This document shows, one piece after another, positions 34,801 through 42,539 of a stretch of 64,000 nt of DNA (position 1 is the stretch's first letter; each line of letters opens with the position of its first letter). The position numbers were made by a program, and so were the translations under genes. The DNA comes from Undaria pinnatifida (lineage: Eukaryota; Sar; Phaeophyceae; Laminariales; Alariaceae), in assembly GCA_012845835.1 (NCBI GenBank), contig JABAKD010000024.1, positions 6,288,578-6,352,577 on the forward strand. The letters are read 5' to 3'. Under the pieces are notes generated by a model. It did no database searches. It was not told where the DNA came from and worked only from the letters and a program-made list of their open reading frames with translations.

Positions 34801-37800
34801 ACAGCAGCCTCTTCTTTGTGCAGCTGCCGACAAAGCTCCCTCGCCCATTACCGGCCTTCCAGCGGGGAAAGGATTCGCCTCCCGTAGATCGAAAGGGTAA
34901 AGGGAAAGCAGCAGGTGCGTGTGTGTGGGTGGGTCGCTATCTCTTCCGCCAGCGTCAGGCGAAAGTGTTCCCCCTTCCCCCAACCCCTATACCTCCTTTC
35001 GTACCTCCGCCTGATCCCCCATCCGAACCCCGCCCTACCCCTCGTCCGACCCCCACCACCTCCGCAACCCCCCCCGGCTCCCAAAACCTCAGCCCTACTC
35101 CCAGTTCTACCCAGACTGTTACTGCCCTATCCCCGCCTCACCTTGACCCCGACTCCTACTCCTACCTCGACCCGTACGCCCCCGCCCCCCCGAACCCTGT
35201 GCGCCGTCGAGAAATACGACGCTTACCGTCTCGTCTGGCCATGAACAAGTCGATTTGTGGTCGGGAAAAGTGATACCTGCCGTCCATTCGCGTCGTGAAA
35301 AATGAGGTCATTGTACTTTACCGTCTGTCCCATCCCGTTGACGTTTTGTTACACCCGCTGTCCCGTGTCGTACCGTCCCACCCAGCCGATCATGTATGTT
35401 CCCGCGTTTTTGCCGTCATATCCAGTCTTCATTGTCCCCCCTGCCGAACACTCCCGTCCCATCCCGGCTAGATCATTATTCACTGATAAGCCTTGCAACA
35501 CGTATAGCATATGCTAAAGGCTGTGCAGAGTCTTGTTTGCACACCCGGTGTGCAGTTAACGCCCCCCGCCCCCCATGTCTTCCCATCCCATCCCATCCTA
35601 TCCCACCCCACCCCATCGCATCGCATCCCATCCCATCCCATCCCAGCCCATCCCATCCCATCCCATCCCATCCCATTCCATCCCATCCCATCCCATCCCA
35701 TCCCATCCCATCCCATGCCATCTCTCGTTCTAAAGCTGGGGGCCTCGCAGTGAATGAGAGACCGGCGACTCCTACCACACGCCTACCGCTACGCCCACCC
35801 TCGTCCCCGCTACCCACCCTCCACACTGCCCCCCGCCCCCGTAACCCCCCCCCCCCCATCCCAACCCCCCGCCCCCATCCCTTCTTCCTGGTACCTCCCC
35901 CGCCGCCCCGTCCCTCCGCTTCATTTTCTCAAGCTAGAGGCTACGCAGTGAACAATGCGATATCCGTAACCCATAACGACCCCCCCCGTCCCTTTCTCGG
36001 CGAACCTCGTCCTATACCCCCTGTTCATATAGCTGGGGGCTTCGCAGTAAAGGAAGAGGTGGGCGAATCCGCGGCATCTACGACACCAGCAGCAGCAGCG
36101 GGTGGTAAAGGAAAGAGCGCGGCCGAGGCTGCGGGTTTGCCCCCAGATGATATGGCTTTTGATCAGGGGCTCCGTCGTATGCGCCCCGGCAAGATTGGCA
36201 AGGTGGGCAGGGAATTAGGAAAGGAGCACGTGGGTAGGAGGAGGGAGGTGGGGAGGAGGCATCGACGCACCGACGCACACCACGTAATATTCGTCCATGT
36301 AGAGACGGGCACGTGTTCGGGAGAAGGCCTGTCTAGGGCAAACTATCAGAACGTCAGAGCATCACATGCATGCCCTCAAGGTCTGAGTACCTTGTGTTTC
36401 GTAAAAAATAGGGTGGGGGGATGAGGAGAGGGGGGAGGGGTGACGGGGGGAGGGAGGGCAGGAAGTATTTCCCATGTCGGAAATATCATTATCTAGACAA
36501 TCCAGATTATGTTCGGCCTCTGCAGGCGAAGATGGACATGCTCTACGTTGGAGCTACAGTAGATCACACAGATCCCTGCAGGTAAGCGTGCGACAGATCG
36601 CACAGACCATTCGTAAGAGACAATCTGTAGTTGACCAGGGGACGGCGTGTGCAAACAGCACCACGGAACGCGCGTACCATGGCTACCCCTGTTCATGTGA
36701 GATCATCGGCGGGCGAAGGAGCCTCCACGCGCAGCTACCACATCACACGCAAGACAATGCACACCCCTTGGGCGATTTTCAGAACCGATTATTTGCATAT
36801 TTAGCAAAATTGAAATACTTTGTAGCTTTGAGATCGAAGAATTTCGCCGAAACTCATCTATGCAAGCTGTGTGTAATACTCCGATCGCGCGTATTGCTGT
36901 GTGTGCCCTCATGAAGGATAGAGGTCGGCGACTCCCCTTAGAACCAGCTTGTACCGGGTTCAACAGAGTGATGCTAGTCTATCATTGCGCGGAAAATATA
37001 AAACCCGTTATTGAGGGGGAAGAAATCTGACGGCTGTGGAATACACCAGTTTATCATGTATATCCTGCAAAATGGAACACCTTCAACGAAAACGGCGGCT
37101 CTGGAAATATATACTACAGTAGCACTAGGGGGAGTCGCCGACCAATACCCGTCATGAAGATGTGTGCAAACGCCCCGCAACAACGCGCGCGATCGGAGGT
37201 TTGCTATACCTGGTATGCTTTTTTGTATATCTAGGTCGTGGGATGGTTTGTCATCGGGAAGCTCTATCCTTTTTTTGTCAAAGTTGGTCTTCGGGTGGGG
37301 CAGCAGAGCTCCTGAAGTCACCGCCCTCAGAAGACAAAAGTAAAAACCGGTACGCGTTCTACGATAAAGGTAGCATTTTTGTTTGAAAAGGTTTGTGAAA
37401 GACGGGGGCTCCGTAACCCAAAAATGTCGGATTTTTTTTTTTTTTTTTTGCATGGTTTTAGTTGTTTGTCTAGGCCATACCTGGTAGGACTTTTCTGCCA
37501 GGAGCAGTTTTGTTTTTCGCCAAATCGTTTTTTGGGAGAGGTCTTAAGCTCCCAAAATTTAGGAACATAAGAAGACGAGTGCTACGATAGAGGTATCACG
37601 TTTTTCGTCTGAAAATGTTTCTGAAAGACGGGGCTCCTTAATCCAGAATCGTCTTAAATAGGCCATTTTTTTTGCACGATTCTCGTTGCGTATGTACCCA
37701 GGCCAGATTTTTGGGAGAGGCCTTAAGCTCCTAGATCGAGGAACCTTGAAGAAAATAAGCGGTGAACGTCTACGGTAGCACGCGTCAGGGTGGTCCTCTA

Positions 37801-40589
37801 CCGTAGCATGCGTCCGCCGTCAAACACCACGCTCACTACGCCAGCTACAGTAGGCTACCAGGATACCGTTTTTTTTTTTGTTTCTTTCTCGTTTTGGTTT
37901 TGGCGGTTCCCGATGGTGACTGAGTTAGATCGTACCTGTGAAAAGTGGAAAATCTTGAATCCGCGCGAGGGGGATGATTTTGCTTAGTGTGTACCAGGTA
38001 CCTCTTATACGGCAAGGCGTCCACGAGGCAGTTACATAGTGCCCCCATTGCTGTCTCTGGAAATGGTTACACCGGAAAACGACCCACTTCATCCGAAGCG
38101 GTCATCCGATGTGCAAGGAAGCACGCACAAGGTGCCGCACTCTGCCTTACAATTGGTTCTTAGTGGGATGCAGCTCACCCTTCATCGACTATTAATAGCC
38201 GAATACCTCACTCGCGCTTCGCGCTTGCTGTAAGCAATGTCTGCCTGGTCGGTGAAAACCCGACGCACTCCATCCCGGTATTGTAGCAATGCGAGGGTCT
38301 ATGGCCATACGACTACGGCCATGCACAAACTGAGTACCTCCCCGGGGATGATATCGGATGATATCGCAGTGTGCATATGGTAAGGCACCCACGAGGCAGT
38401 TGGGTAGTATCCTCATCGCTGTGTTTGGAGTCGCCACACCTGAAAACAAATACATTGATTCGAAGCCGTCATCCGATATGCAAGAACGCACAAGGCGCGG
38501 AATTCCGCCTAACATGTCATGCTTTAGTAGGATGCAGCTCGCCCTTCATGCGACTCGCCGAACACCTCGCGGTGCTGCGCGCTTGGTGCACGCGGTGTGT
38601 GCCTGGTTCGTGAGAAACGTGCTCCGTCTCGGCATTGTAAGGACGCGAGGATCAATGGTCTTAAGACTACAGCTATACATTAAACGAATACCCCCCCCTA
38701 GAACGCCTCCCATTAAAACCATACATGGTATAAATATATGTTTGAAACGGTGCCCTCGCTCATGTGCGTGCGTGCGTGCATTCTCCCCCCCGTGTAACAA
38801 ACATCAGACAGTTCGCCCCCGCCCTCGTCTCCCTAGTCCTGACCCTAACTCTCCCATGGTATTGCGACTACGACTGTGCATGAAATGAGTCCTCCCCCCG
38901 TCCCCCGTCCCCGTCGTGTGCGTGCGTGTCCATTCTCCCTTCCTCCCGTGCCGAAAAATTGGACAGCTGTACGTGCACCAGTCTGGGAAATCGCGGCTGG
39001 TGATCGGCGGCGTGAGCTTCGTGGTTCATCCTGGTTTGCCGGTTTCGTTCGTGGAGAAGGGTGTCAGTATCGACGCGGGCAGTAGCAAGAGCTTCTGCTC
39101 CTTTGGGCAGGTGAGGGGTTAGAGTCGTCCCCCGCTAGGGGGTGCAGCAGATTCTAAGATTTTTCTGAGCTCCTGACAGGAGGAGGTCAATATCTCGCCA
39201 TCATCACCCGAAACATGACTCCGATGACATGCGTTCGAGCAGCCCGACCAACATTTCTATGCGCTATTAACAGTACTCGTGATACTTAGTACTAAAACAA
39301 CCATACTCGTGAAATGATCATGCTGACCGATAGTTGCTCACTTGAGATGCTCAACCGGTAAGAGGGCAGAAACGTTCGACCCCTAAAGCGCAACGCCTGC
39401 CGTGGGATGACCCCTTACGTTTATTTCCATTCTGCTGTGAAGGGCATTCTCCATCGATGTTGCGCTCGTTTTGCCCTAAAAACGGTTATAGCTTTCCATA
39501 GCTATTTACACACCTGGTATATAGTTATGGTCCTATAAGCCCCAATTATCAGCCGCTTGTGCTACATTTAAGCCCTTGAAAGCAACCAGTTAGACTGGCT
39601 AATAGTTGCTAGCTATAGTGGATACCCCGAAACATAACCTTACGAAGGCGAGGTTCCCATCTCAACGGTGAAGTTTCCGCAAACTAGCAAGGCGTGTGTG
39701 GGAAGGGGGTGTGGAAGGTTGGCGGTTGGAGAAGGGTGTCAGTACTGACGCGGGCAACATTAAGAGCTTCTGCTCGTTTGGACATGTGGGGGTTAGGGTT
39801 ATTAAGATAATGTTCATCTGAGTGACGAGGCTTTCCACTAATCTAGTGAGGCGTGTTTAGGTACGGGAGGTTGGGGGGTGAAGGATGTAAGTTAAGAAAT
39901 AAATGAAGTATATACCCAATGCAAACCCTTTGCTACCTAAAACATGTATGCTACACTAATTCCGAATCAGTTGTCCCAGTAAACTTAGGTGCAACTGTAA
40001 CCACGTTAACTTTTTCTGGGAAAAGCATCATACTGGTCCGGGTGGTTCTGCGCTACAACGAAACGGCCTTAACGTGTTCGCCAAATGTATAAACTTGCAG
40101 TTATTGTGGGCTTTGGGCCGAGGGTGACCCCTGCCAGCGAGGAAAGAAACTCGCGGCATCCCTACCACGGTAAAGGCAGTTCGGCGCTGAACGCAGCAGA
40201 AGAAGATCCGCTTCTGTAAACGCGCAAACCGAGCAGTGATGCCCCGCCCCCCTCCTCCCCCTCCCTCCCTACCTTCCCAACATTTGGCGAAAGTGTCAAC
40301 CACGCGTACTTTGCTGGAGACCAATTTGATCGAGTAACTTTTTCGATGGCTCAACAGTGAGCTACCCTCCATGGCCTCCCTTCCGTGCCCCCTCCCCCAA
40401 CAACCTGTTCTCGTGCACCCTGTACAGGTTACGAAACGAGCTGTATGCACGCCGGACTTCGAGCAGCTCTATCGCCGGGCGGACGAGATCAGCGCCGGCG
40501 GACGGGAAGGCTTTGCAGGAGGCCTCCCTGTCGCGGAGTTCGAGGTTGACGGGGGGGGAGCGGGGCCGGTTAAAATGGAAGAGGATTGA
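29838..40589 (+). CDS. POLR3D: DNA-directed RNA polymerase III subunit RPC4-like (6 exons)
   Basis: Exons 29838-29952, 31957-32243, 34773-34914, 36033-36202, 38967-39110 and 40428-40589 join to 1020 nt, 339 residues, all GT-AG with compatible phases (1,0,1,0,0). The C-terminal half fits the RPC4 family: DSSLFFVQLPTKLP (family phrase for Pol III subunit 4), RPGKIGK joined to LYVHQSGKSRLVIGG, VSFVVHPGLPVSFVEKGVSI, FCSFGQ joined to VTKRAVCTPDFEQL. RPC4 pairs with RPC5 (Rpc37/Rpc53 in yeast) and acts in Pol III initiation, termination and reinitiation in the nucleus. The N-terminal half is basic and Gly/Glu-rich, as in the family, so it is weakly conserved. At 339 aa it is in the family's range. 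Introns total about 9.7 kb and are packed with repeats. Exons 2-6 are well supported; exon 1 rests on a good donor and matching phase. Confidence 0.82.
30042..30220 (+). repeat. Pyrimidine-rich tract in RPC4 intron 1
   Basis: About 180 bp of almost pure C/T (CTCTTTCCCTTCCTC, CTGTCTTTCTCTCCC). It begins with a poly-C run of about 17. Confidence 0.9.
30420..30700. other. No exon recognised (RPC4 intron 1)
   Basis: A plus-strand frame of 117 codons lies here with no recognised domain; it is left as intronic. Confidence 0.35.
30700..31260 (-). mobile_element. Family F element inside RPC4 intron 1
   Basis: Reverse complement of 24270-24875: GCCCGCTACGCTCGCGCACG, GATAATGCCAAGAGCTACTT, GCGATGTCACGTTCTGATCG and GCTGAGCTGGGAGTGCATTT in order. 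A 15-base direct repeat, GCGATAATGCCAAGAGC, marks a small internal duplication at 30830. Confidence 0.7.
31319..31460 (+). repeat. G-rich tract in RPC4 intron 1
   Basis: GGAGGC units between G runs up to 13 long (31319-31334 and 31374-31460), a region with guanine-quadruplex potential on the plus strand. Confidence 0.85.
31580..31890 (+). repeat. TTGATTG tandem repeat in RPC4 intron 1
   Basis: GTTGGTTGATTGATA-type units spread to 31750, then about 17 uninterrupted TTGA units (31806-31866). It ends 65 bp before the exon 2 acceptor. Confidence 0.9.
31957..32243 (+). CDS. POLR3D: RPC4 exon 2
   Basis: The acceptor TAAACCAACAACAG follows a C/T tract; the donor is ATGAGG|GTGAGC. It encodes EVDRKRQTKAKN, a charged Gly/Glu region and DVFSLMGVPDAGGRKPRSS. 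Phase 0 at its end. Low conservation is expected for this part of the family. Confidence 0.65.
32285..32640 (+). mobile_element. Two family D end fragments in RPC4 intron 2
   Basis: GTCGGTGAAAATCCGACGTG, CTCCGCGCCGGCATTGTAG and ACAGCCATGCATG (32290-32370), then GAGTCGCTGAACACTTCACG, TTTTGTAGGGATTCGAGGGT and ACTATGACCATACATGAA (32480-32625). Each ends at a poly-C tract. Confidence 0.7.
32876..33098 (+). repeat. (GGTGGC)n minisatellite in RPC4 intron 2
   Basis: About 220 bp of GGTGGTGGCGGTGGCGGC units with several GGTTGAGGCGGT variants. It produces long spurious His/Pro-type frames on both strands, which are not genes. Confidence 0.95.
33225..33452 (+). mobile_element. Family A MITE, left-truncated copy in RPC4 intron 2
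   Basis: GCGCTCCTTAACTCGAAACC, then GGGGTTAAGAAAGG and GGTGCGCCTCTACCGTTGC with the right end GTGCG. The left terminal repeat is missing. Confidence 0.55.
33461..33710 (+). mobile_element. Family B MITE, copy 4 (RPC4 intron 2)
   Basis: Left end GAGTCATCCCACCGTAGGGG, right end CTGCACGCCTACGTTAGGAT then CACTC; the outermost GAGTC/CACTC are also nearly complementary. The interior phrases TTGAGCTCCCCAAATGAGGA and ATGCTTCGGGTGATATATTG match the family. It sits directly after family A sequence. Confidence 0.8.
33710..33825 (+). repeat. GTTGGTGTT microsatellite
   Basis: GGTGTTGGTGTTGGTGTTGG, then (GTT)n. Located in RPC4 intron 2. Confidence 0.9.
34100..34715 (+). mobile_element. Family D element, full-length copy in RPC4 intron 2
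   Basis: Matches 3180-3785 from GGCCTCGGTTGGCACCGACG to CGACTACGGCCATGCACAAT. It ends about 60 bp upstream of the exon 3 acceptor, separated by a C-rich pyrimidine tract that may serve the splice site. Confidence 0.85.
34773..34914 (+). CDS. POLR3D: RPC4 exon 3
   Basis: Acceptor ATGGCTACCAG; donor GCAGCAG|GTGCGT, phase 1. It encodes NQEDLTEEEDSSLFFVQLPT and KLPRPLPAFQRG, the hallmark LFxxQLPTxLP of RPC4. Confidence 0.85.
35543..36032 (+). repeat. Repeated exon-4 acceptor look-alikes
   Basis: A short motif, (C/A)AGCTGGGGGCTTCGCAGT, at the true exon 4 start (36031) recurs diverged at 35734 (AAGCTGGGGGCCTCGCAGTG), 35928 (AAGCTAGAGGCTACGCAGTG) and perhaps 35546 (GTGTGCAGTTAAC). Each follows a pyrimidine tract. 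In one continuous plus frame they read KAGGLAVNE, QARGYAVNN and IAGGFAVKE. They look like tandem copies of intron end plus exon start. Confidence 0.65.
35576..35723 (+). repeat. (TCCCA)n microsatellite in RPC4 intron 3
   Basis: About 28 units of CATCC/TCCCA with few changes. Confidence 0.95.
36033..36202 (+). CDS. POLR3D: RPC4 exon 4
   Basis: The acceptor GTTCATATAG lies after a long pyrimidine tract; the donor is GGCAAG|GTGGGC, phase 0. It encodes AGGFAVKEEVGES, an Ala-rich linker, LPPDDMAFDQGL and RPGKIGK, which joins the next exon's LYVHQSGK. Three look-alikes of its first bases lie upstream (35543, 35734, 35928). Confidence 0.8.
36210..36480. other. RPC4 intron 4 start, family D scrap and G-rich tract
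   Basis: GGAGAAGGCCTGTCTAG, then CATCACATGCATGCCCTCAA (36330-36390), is a diverged family D end. A G-rich stretch of about 60 bp follows. Confidence 0.45.
36790..37075 (+). mobile_element. Family G interspersed repeat, copy 1
   Basis: Phrases in order: GAGATCGAAGAATTTCGCCG, AAACTCATCTATGCAAGCTG, ACTCCGATCGCGCGTATT, AGAGGTCGGCGACTCCCCTT, GCGCGGAAAATATAAAACCC, GGGGGAAGAAATCTGACGGC. Recurs at 44755-45035, 57250-57530 and, partially, 58010-58110 and 58505-58570. Non-coding. Confidence 0.8.
37340..37576 (+). mobile_element. Family A MITE, right end missing
   Basis: CGCGTTCTACGATAAAGGTA, GACGGGGGCTCCGTAACCC and GAGGTCTTAAGCTCCC are present. The next copy begins where its right end should be. Confidence 0.7.
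37577..37783 (+). mobile_element. Family A MITE, short copy
   Basis: Left end CGAGTGCTACGATAGAGGTA; right end ACGTCTACGGTAGCACGCGT. The interior has lost about 60 bp relative to copy 1. A further right-end scrap, CCTCTACCGTAGCATGCG, follows at 37794. Confidence 0.75.
37814..38345 (+). mobile_element. Family D element (RPC4 intron 4)
   Basis: CTACCAGGATACCG, then GCGTCCACGAGGCAGTTACA, GCACGCACAAGGTGCCGCAC and CGACTACGGCCATGCACAAA. A short insertion ACTATTAATAG is at about 38190. Confidence 0.75.
38345..38700 (+). mobile_element. Family D element, tandem partial copy
   Basis: Begins at GGATGATATCGGATGATATC and repeats GCACCCACGAGGCAGTTGGG, ATGCGACTCGCCGAACACCT and GACTACAGCTATACATTAAA, directly after the previous copy. 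A further end fragment, TTGCGACTACGACTGTGCAT, is at 38862-38890. Confidence 0.75.
38967..39110 (+). CDS. POLR3D: RPC4 exon 5
   Basis: Acceptor AAAATTGGACAG; donor GGGCAG|GTGAGG. 48 codons, phase 0. It encodes LYVHQSGKSRLVIGGVSFVV and the FVEKGVSIDAG...FCSFGQ strand region of the conserved C-terminal fold. Confidence 0.88.
39126..39420 (-). mobile_element. Family B MITE, inverted copy in RPC4 intron 5
   Basis: Left end GTCCCCCGCTAGGGGGTGCA; right end CAACGCCTGCCGTGGGATGA. It starts 16 bp after the exon 5 donor. Confidence 0.8.
39723..39795 (+). pseudogene. Relic copy of RPC4 exon 5 end
   Basis: GGAGAAGGGTGTCAGTACTG and TTAAGAGCTTCTGCTCGTTT match exon 5 (GGAGAAGGGTGTCAGTATCG, CAAGAGCTTCTGCTCCTTT), giving EKGVSTDAGNIKSFCSFGH against EKGVSIDAGSSKSFCSFGQ. 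The copy continues into a donor-like CATGTGGGGG. It lacks the first half of the exon and lies in intron 5. Confidence 0.8.
39925..40025 (-). repeat. Family C interior fragment
   Basis: CTACACTAATTCCGAATCAG, then TTGTCCCAGTAAACTTAGG, aligns in reverse with the interior of 18246-18512 and, better, with 40600-40720. Confidence 0.5.
40428..40589 (+). CDS. POLR3D: RPC4 exon 6 (last)
   Basis: The acceptor ACCCTGTACAG follows a C-rich tract. It encodes VTKRAVCTPDFEQLYRRADE and a short acidic tail ending KMEED, TGA at 40587-40589. CTPDFE is the family's C-terminal phrase (CSPDFE in animals). Confidence 0.88.
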   Translation, partial: VTKRAVCTPDFEQLYRRADEISAGGREGFAGGLPVAEFEVDGGGAGPVKMEED

Positions 40590-40599
40590 AGATTGATTC

Positions 40600-40720
40600 G
40601 GCACTTAACCCCGTTTAGAGTCTCAAAATCACACCTATACTAGTTCCAAGTAAGTTGTCCCCACAAACGGGTTTCCAGGTGTAAATGCGTTAACCCCTCT
40701 ACTGTTTGACCGCGCCCTCG
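40600..40720 (-). mobile_element. Family C fragment after the RPC4 stop
   Basis: CTATACTAGTTCCAAGTAAG, then TTGTCCCCACAAACGGGTTT and GCGTTAACCCCTCTAC, is the reverse complement of the family C interior at 19210-19275. It begins within about 15 bp of the RPC4 stop, so it would be in the 3' untranslated region. Confidence 0.7.
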
Positions 40721-40836
40721 TGTTTTGGGCCATAACACTTGCACTCAGTATAGGGGACGTTTTTCAGTAGGAAAATGGGCTAGCCTTGTAGACCTGAAAA
40801 AGACATACCACGCTAACTCCCAAGTTTGTTTTGGGA

Positions 40837-40917
40837 GAGGTTTGAAGCAGGCCTTCGTGTCGCGGGTATCGGCGTTGGCGGTGGCGGGGCGGGGGCGAGA
40901 GGCGGTACTGGTTAAGG
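40837..40917 (+). pseudogene. Relic copy of RPC4 exon 6 end
   Basis: Read in the exon's frame it gives ERFEAGLRVAGIGVGGGGAG, comparable with EGFAGGLPVAEFEVDGGGAG at the end of exon 6, followed by a stop. The nucleotide phrase GCAGGCCTTCGTGTCGCGG matches GGAGGCCTCCCTGTCGCGG. Confidence 0.7.
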
Positions 40918-40934
40918 TGGAGGCGGCCTAAGGA

Positions 40935-41495
40935 CTGACTCTTTTTGTCCAAGCCAACAGAAGTTGGAAATCGCGAAAACCCTAATGGTTGATGCTTTGT
41001 CGGACTCGAGACATGACTCGAGACAGGCGTATTTTCTTATTTGTGCTGGTGGTGGTTGTGTTATTACATTAACGCTTCATCGGAATTAACAAGTCCGCGG
41101 TGTCAGGACATGCTGTCACTCTGGAATGAAAGACTAATGCAGGAGGAACAAACGGAAACAAATCAAAGCGACGCAGATGCCATGGCTGAAGCAAGAGGGG
41201 GACACCAGCCAAAGAAAATGAGCGCCATCAGAAAGCAGCGCACTTTTTATCGCCCACGTGAATCGATTTTCGACCGCAGTGGAAGAATGAGGAGCATGGC
41301 AGAACTAAGGCAGTAGTCAAGCTCGTAAAAAAATCGCCTTTAGCGGGCGGATGATGATACATGGCATTCTTGTTTCGTTCTGCTGCACAGGTTTTATTGA
41401 AGGTCGACAAACGCGTATCATACGAGTAATGGAGTACAGATATACAGTTCCAACTCCTCCGCGTTTGTTATACAGCTTACCAGATACCGGATCGT
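40935..41495. other. No gene recognised
   Basis: A 91-codon plus frame (41041-41316) has no recognised motif. Confidence 0.35.
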
Positions 41496-41507
41496 TTATG
41501 ACTGCAC

Positions 41508-41598
41508 TGTTCGACACACGACGCGTATGAAAATACGTGGAAGTGTGGTGAGCAAAAGCTTTTTTTTTTCCACATCCGCCGGAGGATAAAAAAAAAAA
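41508..41598 (+). mobile_element. Short poly(A)-tailed retroelement, copy 2
   Basis: Flanked by an 8 bp duplication GACTGCAC (41500-41507 and 41599-41606). The body starts TGTTCGACACACGACGCG, so it is shorter at the 5' end than the other copies, and keeps the hairpin (CGCGTAT, GAAA loop, ATACGTG) and ATCCGCCGGAGGAT before the A tail. Confidence 0.85.
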
Positions 41599-41609
41599 GA
41601 CTGCACGAC

Positions 41610-42010
41610 TGTTCAGAAGACCATTAGTCTACTTTATCACGGTATCTTATTGCCAGGTATGCAACAGAGTGGATTAACACTCCTGCAGCACTATTGTACC
41701 AGGTGTCGCTTTTCTGGGAAGGAATATGCGGAAGAGCGTGATCCTTGACTTAGCAACCTGGTGGGATATATCGAGGGGTTTGCGCTCTGATGAAAGGGTA
41801 TCCTGAAACGAAACATGGGTTGAATTTGTGTCATACCGACGTCAGATGGGCGTCGAGTCAACTGTCTGGCATACGATGGCTTTATGGGCAGGACTTTCGA
41901 TGGAATATCTGATGGTCTATCAATAGTGGGGTAGATTCGCTGTTTCTACGGTCTGAAGTGACATTCCGGGTTACCCCCACCTGGGACCTTACACGCCTTG
42001 GTTTCGAGTG
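41610..42010. other. No gene recognised
   Basis: Nothing identified. Confidence 0.4.
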
Positions 42011-42018
42011 GAAAGAAA

Positions 42019-42539
42019 ACTCGTGCTACGACAGAGGTAGCACCGTTAATCTGAAAATGTTTCTGAATGACGGAGCTCCTCAAATCAAAATCGGCGAAAG
42101 TAGGTCATTATTTTTTTACGGATTATCGTTGTACACCTAGGCCATGGGATGGTCCATCCGGTATCAGTTGTATTACATTTCCAAATCAATTTCGTGCAGT
42201 TGTCTTAAGCTCCAAAGGTGAGGGACCCAGGCTACGGTAGGGGGGTCCCCTTTTGGGCCTTTCATTTCAGTGGCTAGGGGTCACTCGCGCGAGTAACCCC
42301 TTTGTTTCTATGCAATCTTACGTTTTCTTTATGTTTTACATTGACAAAATCAATCCGCAATGCAAAGGTGATCTAAGCTGCGGCAAACCAAGTTCCTAAA
42401 CCATCTTCATCCGTAGGGTACAGAGCTACTCGTGCGAGTGGCTCAAACACACCAGTGAAAATGGGGGTACCCCCCCTACCGTAGCCTTGGTCGAGGCACC
42501 CCGGAAAAAAAAGTGGTGCATGTCTATCGTAGAACGCGT
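42019..42539 (+). mobile_element. Family A MITE carrying a nested element
   Basis: Left end ACTCGTGCTACGACAGAGGT; right end GTCTATCGTAGAACGCG. It is about 520 bp because a second TIR element (42230-42486) is inserted near its right side, between AAAGGTGAGGGACC and GAGGCACC, which are adjacent in other copies. Confidence 0.85.
42230..42486. mobile_element. Nested TIR element (family L)
   Basis: The left end GGCTACGGTAGGGGGGTCCC and the right end (reverse complement GGCTACGGTAGGGGGGTACC) are nearly perfect inverted repeats. Further in, both arms hold a CACTCGCGCGAGTA / CACTCGCACGAGTA phrase, so the TIRs are long and imperfect (about 70 bp). 257 bp, non-coding. Confidence 0.85.
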
